From Vibrio sp. Of7-15 (GTDB lineage: Bacteria > Pseudomonadota > Gammaproteobacteria > Enterobacterales > Vibrionaceae), in NCBI RefSeq assembly GCF_022347565.1, contig NZ_JAKRGH010000004.1, positions 1 to 64,000 of the forward strand: a stretch of 64,000 nucleotides of DNA. Direction: 5' to 3'. Shown here in pieces: positions 27,001 through 36,941 of the stretch (the stretch's first letter is position 1; the number at the start of each line of letters is the position of its first letter). The notes below the pieces were generated by a model. That model made no database searches and was not told the origin of the DNA. It worked only from the letters and a program-made list of their open reading frames with translations. The position numbers and the translations under genes were made by a program.

Positions 27001-27271
27001 GATTGCCTCACTAAATATTGTTATTAAAACCTGTTAAACCGAACTCGTTTATGGGCTAATAATATCGGTAATTTCTGCACGCTAAAAATGACAAAAACTC
27101 CACTTTCAGATTAGTTTTTCTAATTAATAAAGCATTAACATCAGGCTTGGGTAAATATGCATTAAAAAGAGCAAAAAGTTGAAATTAGATGCAAGTTAAC
27201 AGAATAAAAGCATAGCTATTGCACTACATTGAAATTTTCCGCAACATTATGGCAACAATAATTATTTTTAG

Positions 27272-28198
27272 ATGCTCATGATTACTTTTATTGCACGCCA
27301 CTCCCTACTATTAATGGCCTTATCTGCCTTGGCAGGCTTTGCAGTCCCTGAGGCGTCTCAGGCTGTTTTTCCGGTGCTTCCCTATGTATTGTTCTTTTTA
27401 ATGACGCTTACCTTATTAGGAATAAACCAGCGCACCCTCATCAGCACATTAAAGAAAGCCGTTATTTGGAAATATGCGCTTTATCATTCGTTTGGGCTCA
27501 TGATAGCGAGCTTGGGCTTTAGCTGGCTGATCAATGCCAACTCTGATCTAACCCTAGCTATCGTTGCGACGGCGGCGACAGGCTCCTTATTTGCGACACC
27601 AGCGATTGTAAGGGCTATCGGTTTTGACAGCATGACCGCAATGGCCATGACAATATCTACAACTTTGCTTCTTCCACTGGCCCTGTACTTAACGCTCTTT
27701 TTTCTACAAACTTCCGATGTCATCTTAGATCTGCAAAACTACCTACTCAGATTACTTATATTTATCTTTGGCCCTATGCTATTTTCATTTTTAGTACATC
27801 AACAGGTATCACAGGAAAACCTTCTGAAAATACATCAAAAAATAGCACCTTATACCATCATTTTGGTCTTTAGCTTTCCATTTGGTCTGGTCGGAGATTT
27901 TCGACTGTTGTGGGACACCTCACCAAACGATGCATACTGGTATTTTCTAGTCGCTTCTGCGCTGTGTTTTTCTTTCTTTTTGTTCGCATTCCTGCTCTAT
28001 CGTAAGCAAGGAACTGAAGCTGCATTAATCGCAGCCGTTACCGCAGGTAATAGAAATGTATTATTAACTTACACCATCGCAGGCTCTTTACTTGGCCCTG
28101 CATTTTTACCATTAGCAGGGGCCATACAAGCACCAACCTATTGCTTACCAATATTAACAAAATGCATAGCAAGGTTTTATAAAACTAAAAATAAATAG
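27272..28198 (+). CDS. BASS-superfamily-like membrane transporter
   Basis: The 308-residue protein has about ten hydrophobic helices and a layout like the bile acid:sodium symporter superfamily: an early LLLMALSALAGFAVPEASQ, a central AATGSLFATPAIVRAIGFDSMTA pseudo-repeat, and a late AAVTAGNRNVLLTYTIAG resembling the GNRN-type crossing motif of these carriers. Substrates in the superfamily range from bile acids to pantothenate and arsenite, so none is claimed. It is followed by arfA 46 bases later, but arfA is generally an independent unit. Confidence 0.7.
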   Translation: MLMITFIARHSLLLMALSALAGFAVPEASQAVFPVLPYVLFFLMTLTLLGINQRTLISTLKKAVIWKYALYHSFGLMIASLGFSWLINANSDLTLAIVATAATGSLFATPAIVRAIGFDSMTAMAMTISTTLLLPLALYLTLFFLQTSDVILDLQNYLLRLLIFIFGPMLFSFLVHQQVSQENLLKIHQKIAPYTIILVFSFPFGLVGDFRLLWDTSPNDAYWYFLVASALCFSFFLFAFLLYRKQGTEAALIAAVTAGNRNVLLTYTIAGSLLGPAFLPLAGAIQAPTYCLPILTKCIARFYKTKNK

Positions 28199-28244
28199 AT
28201 TTTCGTGTTAAAGTTATTGCGATGATTAAATATAGGTATACATC

Positions 28245-28481
28245 ATGGCAAAAAATAAGAAACACAAAATAAAATCGAATACTGGTTGTGTTGAACATCA
28301 CCGAGGTGAAATTCAAGATAATGCCTTAAAAGCACTCGTTACAAGTCAGCTATTCCGATCCAAAGTAGAAAAAGCTAAAAAAGGAAAAGGCTCTTTCCAA
28401 CGCAAACAAAAGCACAAAGGCCAGACCGATGCCAATCGCTCTGGCCTTTTTATTGAGACATGTTTATCACTTGCTACCTAA
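28245..28481 (+). CDS. arfA: alternative ribosome-rescue factor ArfA with internal terminator
   Basis: The predicted 78-residue frame contains the ArfA core: HHRGEIQDNALKALVTSQLFRSKVEKAKKGKGSFQRKQKHKG, matching E. coli ArfA [38 protein letters not shown] (from memory). ArfA recruits release factor 2 to ribosomes stalled on nonstop mRNA. As in E. coli, the coding region contains a transcription terminator hairpin (28416-28450), so most messages end before the stop codon. The working protein is then made from a nonstop message and degraded through tmRNA tagging unless trans-translation fails. The residues beyond about 60 are therefore probably seldom translated into a stable product. Confidence 0.92.
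   Translation: MAKNKKHKIKSNTGCVEHHRGEIQDNALKALVTSQLFRSKVEKAKKGKGSFQRKQKHKGQTDANRSGLFIETCLSLAT
28416..28450 (+). terminator. intragenic terminator inside arfA
   Basis: AAAGGCCAGA and TCTGGCCTTT form a perfect 10-bp stem with a 14-base loop and a T-rich tail, entirely inside the arfA coding frame, upstream of its stop codon. Confidence 0.9.
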
Positions 28482-28687
28482 TTCCCAATAGCTCCTATCA
28501 CTTCCTTGTTACTCCTTAATCAAACCTCTGCTTTCCATCTCTCACTCTTTATTTATTAAACCATTGAACGACATATAACCAGTTTTAGCCGTAAAACGTT
28601 AGCTTTATCAAGTTAATAATAGAATTATCCTTTCAGCGTACTATTTAACTTGAAGCGGTCGTTTAACTTCCTTATGCTGCATAGCGA

Positions 28688-28866
28688 ATTCTCAGGGCGG
28701 GGCGAAATTCCCCACCGGCGGTAATCTCATCACTGTATTTAACAACATATCCCTGTTAATGATGTAGAAAGCCCGCGAGCGCTTTACTTAGTTACTTTGT
28801 AAAGGTCAGCAGATCTGGTGTAATTCCAGAGCCGACGGTTAAAGTCCGGATGAAAGAGAATAGAAC
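28688..28866 (+). ncRNA. FMN riboswitch (RFN element)
   Basis: Conserved RFN blocks are present in order: TCAGGGCGGGGCGAAATTCCC with CACCGGCGGTAA, a variable stem, AGCCCGCGAGCG, then GGTCAGCAGATCTGGTG, CCAGAGCCGACGGTTAAAGTCCGGATG and AAAGAGAA. It binds flavin mononucleotide and should lower ribB expression when FMN is plentiful. About 200 bases separate it from the ribB start, room for an expression platform. Confidence 0.97.
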
Positions 28867-29066
28867 ACTTAACAAGCCACTGCTATTGATACAGCTTTGA
28901 GCGCTATGAGGTGATCGGTAAATAGTGATATGAGCAAACGTCTCTTCGCTGTTTTCGACTCTATTTTGTCGCGCTTGCCATGCCTGTATTATTCAGCAAG
29001 AGCTTGTTGCTGCGCTATTTCCATGCCCTGATTCTGGTCAAAATATTTAATTTTGGAGTTATTACC

Positions 29067-29723
29067 ATGAATCAGTCTCTACTAGCCGAATTCGGCACCC
29101 CATTTCAACGCGTTGAAGCTGGCCTTAAAGCGCTTCAAGAAGGTAAAGGTGTTCTTGTTTTAGACGATGAAAATCGCGAGAACGAAGGTGACATCATTTA
29201 CGCGGCAGAATCTCTTACTGCAGAGCAAATGGCCCTTATGATCCGTGAGTGCTCAGGCATCGTTTGTTTGTGCCTTCCTCAAGAGCGTGTAAAGCAACTT
29301 GAACTGCCAATGATGGTTGAACATAACACCAGCGCTAATGAAACAGGATTTACGGTCACTATTGAAGCAGCACAAGGGGTTACTACAGGTGTATCAGCCG
29401 CTGATCGTGTAACAACGATTAAAACCGCCATTGCGGATGGTGCTCAGCCTTCAGATCTTTGTCGCCCAGGCCATGTATTCCCTCTTAAGGCGCATGAAGA
29501 TGGTGTGCTGGGCCGACGTGGTCACACTGAAGCCACTATCGACTTAATGAAATTAGCGGGCCTTGCTCCTTACGGTGTATTGTGTGAGTTAACAAACCCA
29601 GATGGCACCATGGCACGCTTACCAGAAGTGGTTAAATTTGGTGAGAAGTTTGATATGCCAGTACTTACTATTGAAGATATGGTGAGCTACATTAACGAGA
29701 AAGAAATCAAAAAAGCGTCATAG
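29067..29723 (+). CDS. ribB: 3,4-dihydroxy-2-butanone-4-phosphate synthase
   Basis: Start at 29067, with GGAG nine bases upstream and product [19 protein letters not shown]; the frame runs open to 28980 within the leader but has no support there. The 218-residue enzyme converts ribulose 5-phosphate to the four-carbon precursor of riboflavin. Signature segments: [20 protein letters not shown] (metal-binding acidic loop), [49 protein letters not shown]. It is a single-domain RibB, not fused to RibA. The FMN riboswitch upstream controls it, and a terminator follows. Confidence 0.97.
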   Translation: MNQSLLAEFGTPFQRVEAGLKALQEGKGVLVLDDENRENEGDIIYAAESLTAEQMALMIRECSGIVCLCLPQERVKQLELPMMVEHNTSANETGFTVTIEAAQGVTTGVSAADRVTTIKTAIADGAQPSDLCRPGHVFPLKAHEDGVLGRRGHTEATIDLMKLAGLAPYGVLCELTNPDGTMARLPEVVKFGEKFDMPVLTIEDMVSYINEKEIKKAS

Positions 29724-29773
29724 CTTTAAAGGTAGTTCTAAACAGGTATCTAAAAACAAAAATACCTCTAAAT

Positions 29774-29805
29774 AAAACCGGGCACTGACAGCCCGGTTTT
29801 TATTT
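29774..29805. terminator. terminator of ribB, possibly bidirectional
   Basis: ACCGGGC and GCCCGGT form a 7-bp stem extended by A-T pairs, with a 7-base loop and T-rich tails on both strands. It could also end the minus-strand small ORF at 29831-29926. Confidence 0.85.
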
Positions 29806-29830
29806 GTACATTGTATCCAGTGAGATTATC

Positions 29831-29926
29831 TTATACGCCTGCAGCAGGGATAAAATAAACCAGAGCAGACCATGCAGCAATCCAACCAACGACCATCGCT
29901 GCATCAATCCAATCTCGTCTCCACAT
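29831..29926 (-). CDS. 31-codon small membrane protein ORF
   Basis: An ATG preceded five bases upstream by GGAGG opens a 31-codon frame. The product starts MWRRDWIDAAM and then has one continuous hydrophobic helix (VVGWIAAWSALVYFIPAAG). Such a strong ribosome site in front of a TM-type small frame between two genes is unlikely by chance, and a hairpin lies just downstream. No family is known to me. It is a candidate bitopic small membrane protein facing ribB. Confidence 0.55.
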   Translation of the reverse strand: MWRRDWIDAAMVVGWIAAWSALVYFIPAAGV

Positions 29927-30067
29927 ACAAACCTCCGTGCTTCTGAGCAAAGACCAAACCAAACGCTAATTTAGCTTGGTATGGAGTGGCAAAGTATTTC
30001 CCTTGCCTCCTAAATTCTCATCTCAGAATCAACAAAGCAAAAAAAATGCCATAAGTAAAAATACTTT

Positions 30068-31870
30068 CTAGCGGCTCTCTGCGAGATCAATATTCTTCAT
30101 ATCAAACTCACTCACTGTATCGGGAAACTCATTACGGATAGCAACAAAACGATCAATATTATCAAGCATTAAACGAGTAAGATCAGGATCAAATTGAAAA
30201 CCACATTCCCTATTATATAAATCAATAACCTTTTCGATAGGCCAAGCTTTTTTATAGCAACGCTCACTCAATAACGCATCAAACACATCAGCAATAGCGG
30301 TGATTCGAGCAAAAAGATGGATCTCTTCTCCAGCTTTACCGCTCGGGTAACCCGTTCCATCCCATCGCTCATGATGTTGAAGTGCCACTTGGGCGGCGTA
30401 GTGCATGATTTCCCCCTGCCCGCTGACTAATAGCTTATAACCAGCCGTGGTGTGTTGTTGCATCACGCCCCATTCAGCAGCTGTCAGCTTACCCGGTTTA
30501 TCTAAGATAGCTTCAGGCACTGCAATTTTCCCCACATCATGCATGGGGCTGATCACCTCAATTAAATCGCATTGCTGTTTATCTAACCCTGCAAGCTCCC
30601 CTAACAACGCAGAAAGCTTGGCCACACGCTTCACATGATTCCCTGTTTCCCCTGACCGAGTCTCTATGGCTTCACCTAGCATGTGAATCATTTCTTTTTG
30701 CACACTCAACGTGTGGGTTTGTAACTCGACAATATGTTGATTCTTTTCATTCAATTCTCGTTTACGACGCAGCGAGTTTTGCTGTAACAAAATAATGGCA
30801 ATTAAAAGACTGATGATACAACCAGCAATAAATAGAATGAGTGCATTGCTCTCAATAAAGGAAGTCGGCTTATTTATGAACTTAGAGTTGACTGGTAAAA
30901 GCTCGTCGCTAATGTGAAATTTATCCAAAACAGCATAATCAAAAACATACCCTTTCAAATGTTCTGAATCATATAAGCCATCAAAGGTATTCCCTAGCAA
31001 CAACCCTAAGGAGACTATCGACTGATAACCTAAGCCATGTGATTTATTCACATAACCGCCTAATACGCCACTACCAAGATAATGCTGCCAAAATACAAAT
31101 ATTGGCGCGTTACTGTTCGCTGAAAGGACTTTGGCTGTTTCGTTGTAGTGATGAAACACCCCATCACTGAGTTCGGTATTATAATGGGTCAGTAATACTG
31201 CATCGTTTGGATCCACATGGGACAGGAATTCTGCTGTCTCTGTCAATGAAATGTTATTGATCACTTCTACCGATATGGAGGGGTACTCACTGATATATTT
31301 AAAAAACTCCTCTTTAATGAAGGTAGAGGTGTAACTTTCATCAATTAAAAAGTACAATGTTTTCAGGTTAGGCTTAAGAATCTTAATCAGCTCTATATTC
31401 TCTTTGATATTGTCTTTTTCATAGTGAACTTTTACAGGCCCAGTGAAACTACTAAGTTCCGCTTGCTCATTGTTAATACCAACAGCCACAACTGGAATCG
31501 AGCCAAATATTTGTTCTGAATACCGATTTAAAAAATCAAAAGCATAATCGTCGGATACGATGATGCCGTCTAATCGTTTATTTTTATACTTTTCTTTTAA
31601 ATACGCCACCAGCTCATTTTCATAACGCTGAGTACTGATTCGTTTCGTATCCATATACTCAATGGAAAACTCTAACGATTGCTTCGCGTCTTTTACAGCA
31701 TCTTCAATACCGCGTTGAATATCCGCAGTCCACTGGTAAGAAGGGCTGTATGAATGAAGTATAAGTACTTGAGTAGGTTGAGACTCAGCCAAAGCCAAAC
31801 GTGAGCATATCAGCCCAGTGAGCAGTATTACTCCTAAAACCAATTTCTTATGAATGTAAATACTACTCAT
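30068..31870 (-). CDS. HD-GYP c-di-GMP phosphodiesterase with ABC-substrate-binding-like periplasmic domain
   Basis: The 600-residue protein has a signal/anchor segment (LGVILLTGLICSRLALA), a periplasmic domain of about 310 residues like the ABC-type substrate-binding family PF04392 (VLILHSYSPSYQWT, GIIVSDDYAFDFL, PVVAVGINNE), a membrane helix (ALILFIAGCIISLLIAIILL), and an HD-GYP domain. Its active motifs are HVKRVAKLS, MHDVGKIAVPEAILDKPGKL, HHERWDGTGYPSG. HD-GYP enzymes hydrolyse c-di-GMP to GMP. It probably links an extracellular ligand to c-di-GMP breakdown. It stands alone, antagonistic in direction to the two GGDEF proteins of the window. Confidence 0.9.
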   Translation of the reverse strand: MSSIYIHKKLVLGVILLTGLICSRLALAESQPTQVLILHSYSPSYQWTADIQRGIEDAVKDAKQSLEFSIEYMDTKRISTQRYENELVAYLKEKYKNKRLDGIIVSDDYAFDFLNRYSEQIFGSIPVVAVGINNEQAELSSFTGPVKVHYEKDNIKENIELIKILKPNLKTLYFLIDESYTSTFIKEEFFKYISEYPSISVEVINNISLTETAEFLSHVDPNDAVLLTHYNTELSDGVFHHYNETAKVLSANSNAPIFVFWQHYLGSGVLGGYVNKSHGLGYQSIVSLGLLLGNTFDGLYDSEHLKGYVFDYAVLDKFHISDELLPVNSKFINKPTSFIESNALILFIAGCIISLLIAIILLQQNSLRRKRELNEKNQHIVELQTHTLSVQKEMIHMLGEAIETRSGETGNHVKRVAKLSALLGELAGLDKQQCDLIEVISPMHDVGKIAVPEAILDKPGKLTAAEWGVMQQHTTAGYKLLVSGQGEIMHYAAQVALQHHERWDGTGYPSGKAGEEIHLFARITAIADVFDALLSERCYKKAWPIEKVIDLYNRECGFQFDPDLTRLMLDNIDRFVAIRNEFPDTVSEFDMKNIDLAESR

Positions 31871-32035
31871 TACTAAAGCCTAAAATTAACTAGTGGATTG
31901 ATGACTATAAATACGAAACCATATGTTCAAAACAAAAGAGACACAGTGAAAGCACAATACTTTCAGTATGCCTCTTACATGAACGGAACGTCATCCCATT
32001 ATCGACTAATTTTTATAATACTTTAGACTTTTTCG

Positions 32036-32596
32036 CTACGCAGCCTGAAACCCTAAATCGTTCAGCCATGCCTTATCAGTATCTAACGCCATCGTGCCGA
32101 TATGGGTCACACTTGTATATTGTGCTTGATGTGTTTTAATCGCATCATGCACAAAGCTCTTTTTGAGTTCATAATTTTCGTTATCCACCAGAGCAATATC
32201 GAAGACTGTCGCAAGTTCATCAGTGACATTATGTATTAACGCACATGCGATTGGAGCAACACCATCCAAACCAATATACAAAGTGTATTCTTCTTCTAAG
32301 ATAAGCTGAGTCAAGAACTCCAATACATCTTCCCTGTCTTCTTCCCATAAAGAAGCAAGCACAACAGCAAAACGAATCGTTAAACGATGGAAATCAACTT
32401 TAGCAATGGTGCCAGTAAAAGAAGGTAAAGTAGTAAGAGAAGAAGCAGGAGCAATAAGAGAGGATGTATAAGATTGTTGACGTGAAAGGTAGCTATCTCG
32501 CCCTCTCAAACTTTCTGGGGTAGGAAAAGCCACATCAACCTGACTTGCTAACCACTGGTTTTTCTTTACAAACGCTTGTTCTATCGAAGACTTCAT
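32036..32596 (-). CDS. hypothetical protein, possible GNAT-like fold
   Basis: The 186-residue protein is not recognised. Its C-terminal half has strands and helices in the order of a GNAT acyltransferase: LYIGLDGVAPIACALIHN, DELATVFDIALVDNENYELKKSFVHDAI, then SVTHIGTMALDTDKAWLNDLGF, with the last resembling the typical AxxFYxxxGF end of such proteins. The N-terminal 60 residues are Ser/Thr-rich and probably disordered. It lies between two signalling genes on the same strand but with no clear operon. Confidence 0.5.
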   Translation of the reverse strand: MKSSIEQAFVKKNQWLASQVDVAFPTPESLRGRDSYLSRQQSYTSSLIAPASSLTTLPSFTGTIAKVDFHRLTIRFAVVLASLWEEDREDVLEFLTQLILEEEYTLYIGLDGVAPIACALIHNVTDELATVFDIALVDNENYELKKSFVHDAIKTHQAQYTSVTHIGTMALDTDKAWLNDLGFQAA

Positions 32597-32716
32597 AACA
32601 ACTCAAACAAATATGACTAGAAGTTCAACCATAACAGAATTTTACTTTCTTTACAGGGGATTATTTTCAATAACGCTGATAACCTTAGATCCCACTAAGT
32701 GCCGTGCTTACGGAAA

Positions 32717-34597
32717 CTAGTTTCCTCCAACAGCTTTTTCATTTGCAAATATATTTGTTCCCCTTTTAAAAGTATCTAATACACTCATCAGCTTTTTCTT
32801 ATCAAGCGGTTTGTATAAAACTGTCTCCACACCTAACTCTAAAAAGTTTTGTGTCGCTATAGGATCAGTGTCTGCTGTACAACCGATAATTCTAATATCA
32901 GAAGATATACTTTGTTTGATAATTTTTGTTGCTTCAATACCTGTCATTTCCGGCATGTGGTTATCCATAAAGATGGCGTAGTACGAATTCCGCTTAGCAA
33001 AGCTCACGGCCTCTTCACCATTTTTAGCTAAATCCAATTCTGTAAACCCAAAGGACTGTAACATCTTCGTCAGCACCATAGCGTTAACTCGATTATCTTC
33101 AACAATCAAAATCTTGCTATCTACACTTCTGGTTCCCTCTGTAACCACGCGTTCTGACGGTATTTGAATTGTTACTTTAGTCTTCTCTTGAGTAGTCCGT
33201 TCGAGGGCCACAGCACCCGACAGTTTAGAAACCACTTTGGAGGCAAGCTGGTAGCCTGCAGCAACACCAACAGCCACATCAAGATTATCTGCCAATGAAG
33301 AGGTATTCGTTACCAACATATGTTGATAGCTCTTTCCTTTATCGGTCACTTCTACTTCAAATTGCAATATATCACGACCTTGAAGAGCCAAGGATTTAAC
33401 TACCAGAGAGACACTTCCCTTATCAACATGCGAAGTCGCATTAAGGGCGAAGAAATAATAAATATGATAAATAAGATTTCTATCGCCATGATAAAGTCCC
33501 TCCTCCTCTAATTCGTTCTCATAAAGGCACTCAATGCTACTGCACCTTGTAAGTTGACTTATATCATCGGAAACTGATGCGAAAATTTTATTAACATCAA
33601 CCTTCTCTGAGCAAATATCTAAAGCCTCAGCATCAATATTCGATAACGTAATCATATTTTGAATTATCGAATGAGTAATTTCTCCTGCACGGTGAATTTG
33701 AGTAGCGTGCTCCACCACCTCCTGACGGGTTGTTGTTTCTTTTACTTTTTGTGACGTAGCAATAATGCGATTAATTGGTGTACTTAGCTCATGAGTCATG
33801 AGTGTCATAAACCGTGATTTATTGTCTGTTGCTTGCACAGCCGTAGACGCCCGTTCCGCCAATTTTTCTTCCAGCTGTTTTCGGTGAGTAATGTCCCGCT
33901 CCACTGCCACAAAACGCACCAGCTCCCCTTGCTCAAATACGGGGTTAATAGACAAATCGATCCAATAAGGAGTACCATTTTTATGATAATTGAGGAGTTC
34001 CAACTCTATAGGCTGCGCTTCTTTGATTGCTTCTGATAAACGCTTTATATCTTCAAGATCCGTCCCCTTTCCCTGCAATACATCACCCGGCTTTTTTCCT
34101 TTCACTTCATCTAAAGAGTAACCTGAAATGTCAGTAAACCCTTTGTTGACCCAGTTTGTGAACCCTTTTTCATCAGTGATAACAATAGCATCACTCGCAT
34201 ATTCAGCAACTTCCCCTAAGGTAGAACGAAACTCAGAAAGCTTTAAATCCGACTCTAAAGACATCACTTTTTTCGTACGATCTAACAAAAAAATCGAGAC
34301 CACGGTAACTGCCCATATAGCACAAATAGTCAGGGCCCGGTTAACCGTTACGCTCCATAACTCCCCGCCAATAGGTGATGCGTAATAACCCACTAGAGTC
34401 AATACAGTACAAATGCTCGCCCAGATAATAGGCGTCGTTGACTTTTTCGAAACCTGCGCAGCTAAGATGACAAACACATAAAGAATCCCCGCAGCAACAC
34501 CTAATTGAGTCATTATGTCTACCACTAAGACAAGGCTTGCAATAACGGCGAGAATAAAATGCTCTTTGATTGCCTCACTGGCTTTTACATCATCCAT
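32717..34597 (-). CDS. hybrid PAS sensor kinase with degenerate ATPase domain
   Basis: Start at 34597 (ATG with GGAGG in place, overlapping the previous stop codon); the frame could begin four codons earlier at GTG. The 626-residue protein has about four to five membrane helices in residues 12-105, a PAS domain ([37 protein letters not shown]), a HisKA-like helix with His in [13 protein letters not shown], a HATPase-like domain, and a receiver ([11 protein letters not shown], Asp in [10 protein letters not shown], Lys in LYKPL). The ATP-binding glycine boxes are altered: DKGKSYQ replaces DxGxG and GVAAGYQLA replaces GTGLGLA. It may not autophosphorylate. It is the third gene of the peroxidase/kinase operon. 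Confidence 0.85.
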   Translation of the reverse strand: MDDVKASEAIKEHFILAVIASLVLVVDIMTQLGVAAGILYVFVILAAQVSKKSTTPIIWASICTVLTLVGYYASPIGGELWSVTVNRALTICAIWAVTVVSIFLLDRTKKVMSLESDLKLSEFRSTLGEVAEYASDAIVITDEKGFTNWVNKGFTDISGYSLDEVKGKKPGDVLQGKGTDLEDIKRLSEAIKEAQPIELELLNYHKNGTPYWIDLSINPVFEQGELVRFVAVERDITHRKQLEEKLAERASTAVQATDNKSRFMTLMTHELSTPINRIIATSQKVKETTTRQEVVEHATQIHRAGEITHSIIQNMITLSNIDAEALDICSEKVDVNKIFASVSDDISQLTRCSSIECLYENELEEEGLYHGDRNLIYHIYYFFALNATSHVDKGSVSLVVKSLALQGRDILQFEVEVTDKGKSYQHMLVTNTSSLADNLDVAVGVAAGYQLASKVVSKLSGAVALERTTQEKTKVTIQIPSERVVTEGTRSVDSKILIVEDNRVNAMVLTKMLQSFGFTELDLAKNGEEAVSFAKRNSYYAIFMDNHMPEMTGIEATKIIKQSISSDIRIIGCTADTDPIATQNFLELGVETVLYKPLDKKKLMSVLDTFKRGTNIFANEKAVGGN

Positions 34598-36941
34598 AAA
34601 TACCTCCACGCATGTCTTTAATTAACTGCTCTTGCAAACGATAGATTTGGTGACTATTTACCAACATTCTATTCAGTAGTTTTTGAAGATCCTCGGCATC
34701 AGGAAGCTGATCTCCCCTAGTAACCTTTTCAGCCTGTTTAGAAAGAACCACCATTTCTTTCATACTGAATTCAAGTGCAATACTATTAATGCCAAGTAAG
34801 GCACTTCGCAGCCCTGCCGTATTAGATAATGAATAAGCACTAAGAAGAAGATCTGCTTTTTCATTGAGCTCAATATTTAATGAGTCCAATAGCTCTAACT
34901 TCTCTTGTCTATTTAAGTGATGGGCCGTAAGTAGTGGGCTATGAGTGACTTCTTCTTCTGTCATTGAAAGCTGGTGGATAGGATATCGCACTAAGGAAAC
35001 AACTTTATTACCCGGTAGTTGATTAGAGCTTAATGCTGAAGGTTTGAAAATTTCGTTTTGAAACTGCTTTAGCGCTTGTTCTAAACTGTTCTTTTGCAAC
35101 GGCTTGGTTAAGATAAAATGTGCACCAGCTTCAAGAAGATCATCGTGCGCTTCTTTAAAAACATCCGCAGTATAAGCAAAAATGACGGTAGATAACTTAA
35201 GATCATGTCGAATACGTTTTATGGTTTCCACACCACTCAAATTGGGCATATGGTTATCCATAATAATCAGATCAAAAGGGGTCTCCTTTACTATTTCCAA
35301 TGCTTTATGACCGTCCTCAGCTAAGGTTGTAGTATGTCCACATGATTGAAGAAAACGCTGAGCAACCAAAGCATTCACTTTGTTATCTTCAACTAAAAGA
35401 ATATTAATAGGGTGAGATAACTCTGTTCTAGAAACAGACGAAAGTACTTTTGACGATGTGGTAACTTTCGCCTCTTCTAACCTAAGAGGTAAAGTTAACG
35501 TGAACTGTGTACCTACCCCTAATTGGCTAAAGACGGAGATCTCTCCATTCATAAGGTCTATAATTTGTTTCACAATAGAGAGACCAAGCCCTGTTCCACC
35601 ATATTTTCGAGTTGTTGAAAGCTCAGCCTGCTCAAATGGCGTAAAAATCCCAACTAACTTATTTCGAGCAATCCCTATTCCAGTGTCTGTTACCGTAATT
35701 TTAATTCCAGAGTCTGAAGAGCTTAAGATCTCAAAACGTACCTTCACATCCCCTTCATTCGTAAACTTGATGGCATTCCCGGCAAGATTAAACAAAATTT
35801 GCCTAATACGGGATGAATCCCCAGTCAATCGAAGGTGATGAGGAATGTTATTTTCTATTTCAAACTGAATGTTTTTATTATTGGCTAAAGGGGCTAGTGA
35901 CTGCTCTAACGGCAATATAATGTCGGCAAGTTCAAAAGGGGTATTTTCCAAAACCATCTTCCCCTGCTCAACTTTCGAAAAATCTAAAATATCATTAAGC
36001 AACGTCACTAAATGCTCACCTGAGTGGATGATCATTTTTATATGCTCTTGAGTATGCACTTCCTTCGTTTCTTCTTGAGCGATCTGAGCCATACCTAACA
36101 CACCGTTCATAGGAGTTCTTAATTCATGACTCATGGTGGCTAAAAATAAGGACTTGGCTTGATTTGCATGCTCTACACGCTCAATGGCTTGTTGAAAGGC
36201 CGCATTGTTACGGTTGAGCTCTTTTAGACGAGAGATATAGGTAAATGTAATAACTGAACAAACAACCAGTATAAAAGCCAACATCAGCTTGATCATCAAG
36301 CCTCTAACCTCAAAAGCAAGAGAGCCCATGATCTCTTCCGATTGCTCAACAAAAGCTAAGCTTTCGTGAGCAAGTAAAGCTTCGAAAAGGCGTTGCTTTT
36401 GCGCTTCTACCTTGTAAAAAGTACGGGTAGTAAGATCTAAATTGGCCAAATCCCCTTGAAAAAAAACAGGCCCCACATTGTTGACAAGTAAGCGCTTTTT
36501 CCCAACATCATTAGCTACATTCGAGATATTAACTTGCGCCGTCATAGATTTAATCAGTGAGTTCTTAAGAATAAGTATCCCAATAACGTGGTCCAACGTA
36601 TCCGTTATTTTTTGTACCGAATCTGTAAAAATTTTGAGTTGCTCGTAGCTTTCTACCGTATATAAACCAAGAGTGTTGCGCTCCGCAAACTTCCTGATAA
36701 TGGTCTGTGCCTCTTTTTCTATTTCAACTAATACCTGAGTAAGGTAGTAGGGATCTGATTGAGTATTAAGAGCATGTTGCGTTACTGAATCTTTTACTGT
36801 GATAACTTCATGGCCAACTTGGGTAACAAAGGAGCGATAACTAGAAAGACGTTGATACTCTACGTACAAAACAGCAACAAAACTCAGTAAAGCGACTGAA
36901 ATCACAACAGAGACTGCATAAACCACTTTCGTTTTATTCAT
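34590..36941 (-). CDS. hybrid sensor histidine kinase with receiver domain
   Basis: Start at 36941 (ATG preceded by GGAG); a TTG two codons upstream is less likely. The 783-residue kinase has TM helices at about residues 8-28 and 215-235 bounding a helical periplasmic sensor, HisKA with [12 protein letters not shown], an intact HATPase ([26 protein letters not shown]), a receiver with Asp in [11 protein letters not shown] and Lys in LTKPLQ, and a helical C-terminus placed like an Hpt domain but lacking a clear HxxKG histidine. The gene overlaps the di-heme peroxidase stop by 8 bases and the next kinase by 8, so the three are translationally coupled. The output regulator is not in the operon. 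Confidence 0.92.
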   Translation of the reverse strand: MNKTKVVYAVSVVISVALLSFVAVLYVEYQRLSSYRSFVTQVGHEVITVKDSVTQHALNTQSDPYYLTQVLVEIEKEAQTIIRKFAERNTLGLYTVESYEQLKIFTDSVQKITDTLDHVIGILILKNSLIKSMTAQVNISNVANDVGKKRLLVNNVGPVFFQGDLANLDLTTRTFYKVEAQKQRLFEALLAHESLAFVEQSEEIMGSLAFEVRGLMIKLMLAFILVVCSVITFTYISRLKELNRNNAAFQQAIERVEHANQAKSLFLATMSHELRTPMNGVLGMAQIAQEETKEVHTQEHIKMIIHSGEHLVTLLNDILDFSKVEQGKMVLENTPFELADIILPLEQSLAPLANNKNIQFEIENNIPHHLRLTGDSSRIRQILFNLAGNAIKFTNEGDVKVRFEILSSSDSGIKITVTDTGIGIARNKLVGIFTPFEQAELSTTRKYGGTGLGLSIVKQIIDLMNGEISVFSQLGVGTQFTLTLPLRLEEAKVTTSSKVLSSVSRTELSHPINILLVEDNKVNALVAQRFLQSCGHTTTLAEDGHKALEIVKETPFDLIIMDNHMPNLSGVETIKRIRHDLKLSTVIFAYTADVFKEAHDDLLEAGAHFILTKPLQKNSLEQALKQFQNEIFKPSALSSNQLPGNKVVSLVRYPIHQLSMTEEEVTHSPLLTAHHLNRQEKLELLDSLNIELNEKADLLLSAYSLSNTAGLRSALLGINSIALEFSMKEMVVLSKQAEKVTRGDQLPDAEDLQKLLNRMLVNSHQIYRLQEQLIKDMRGGIYG

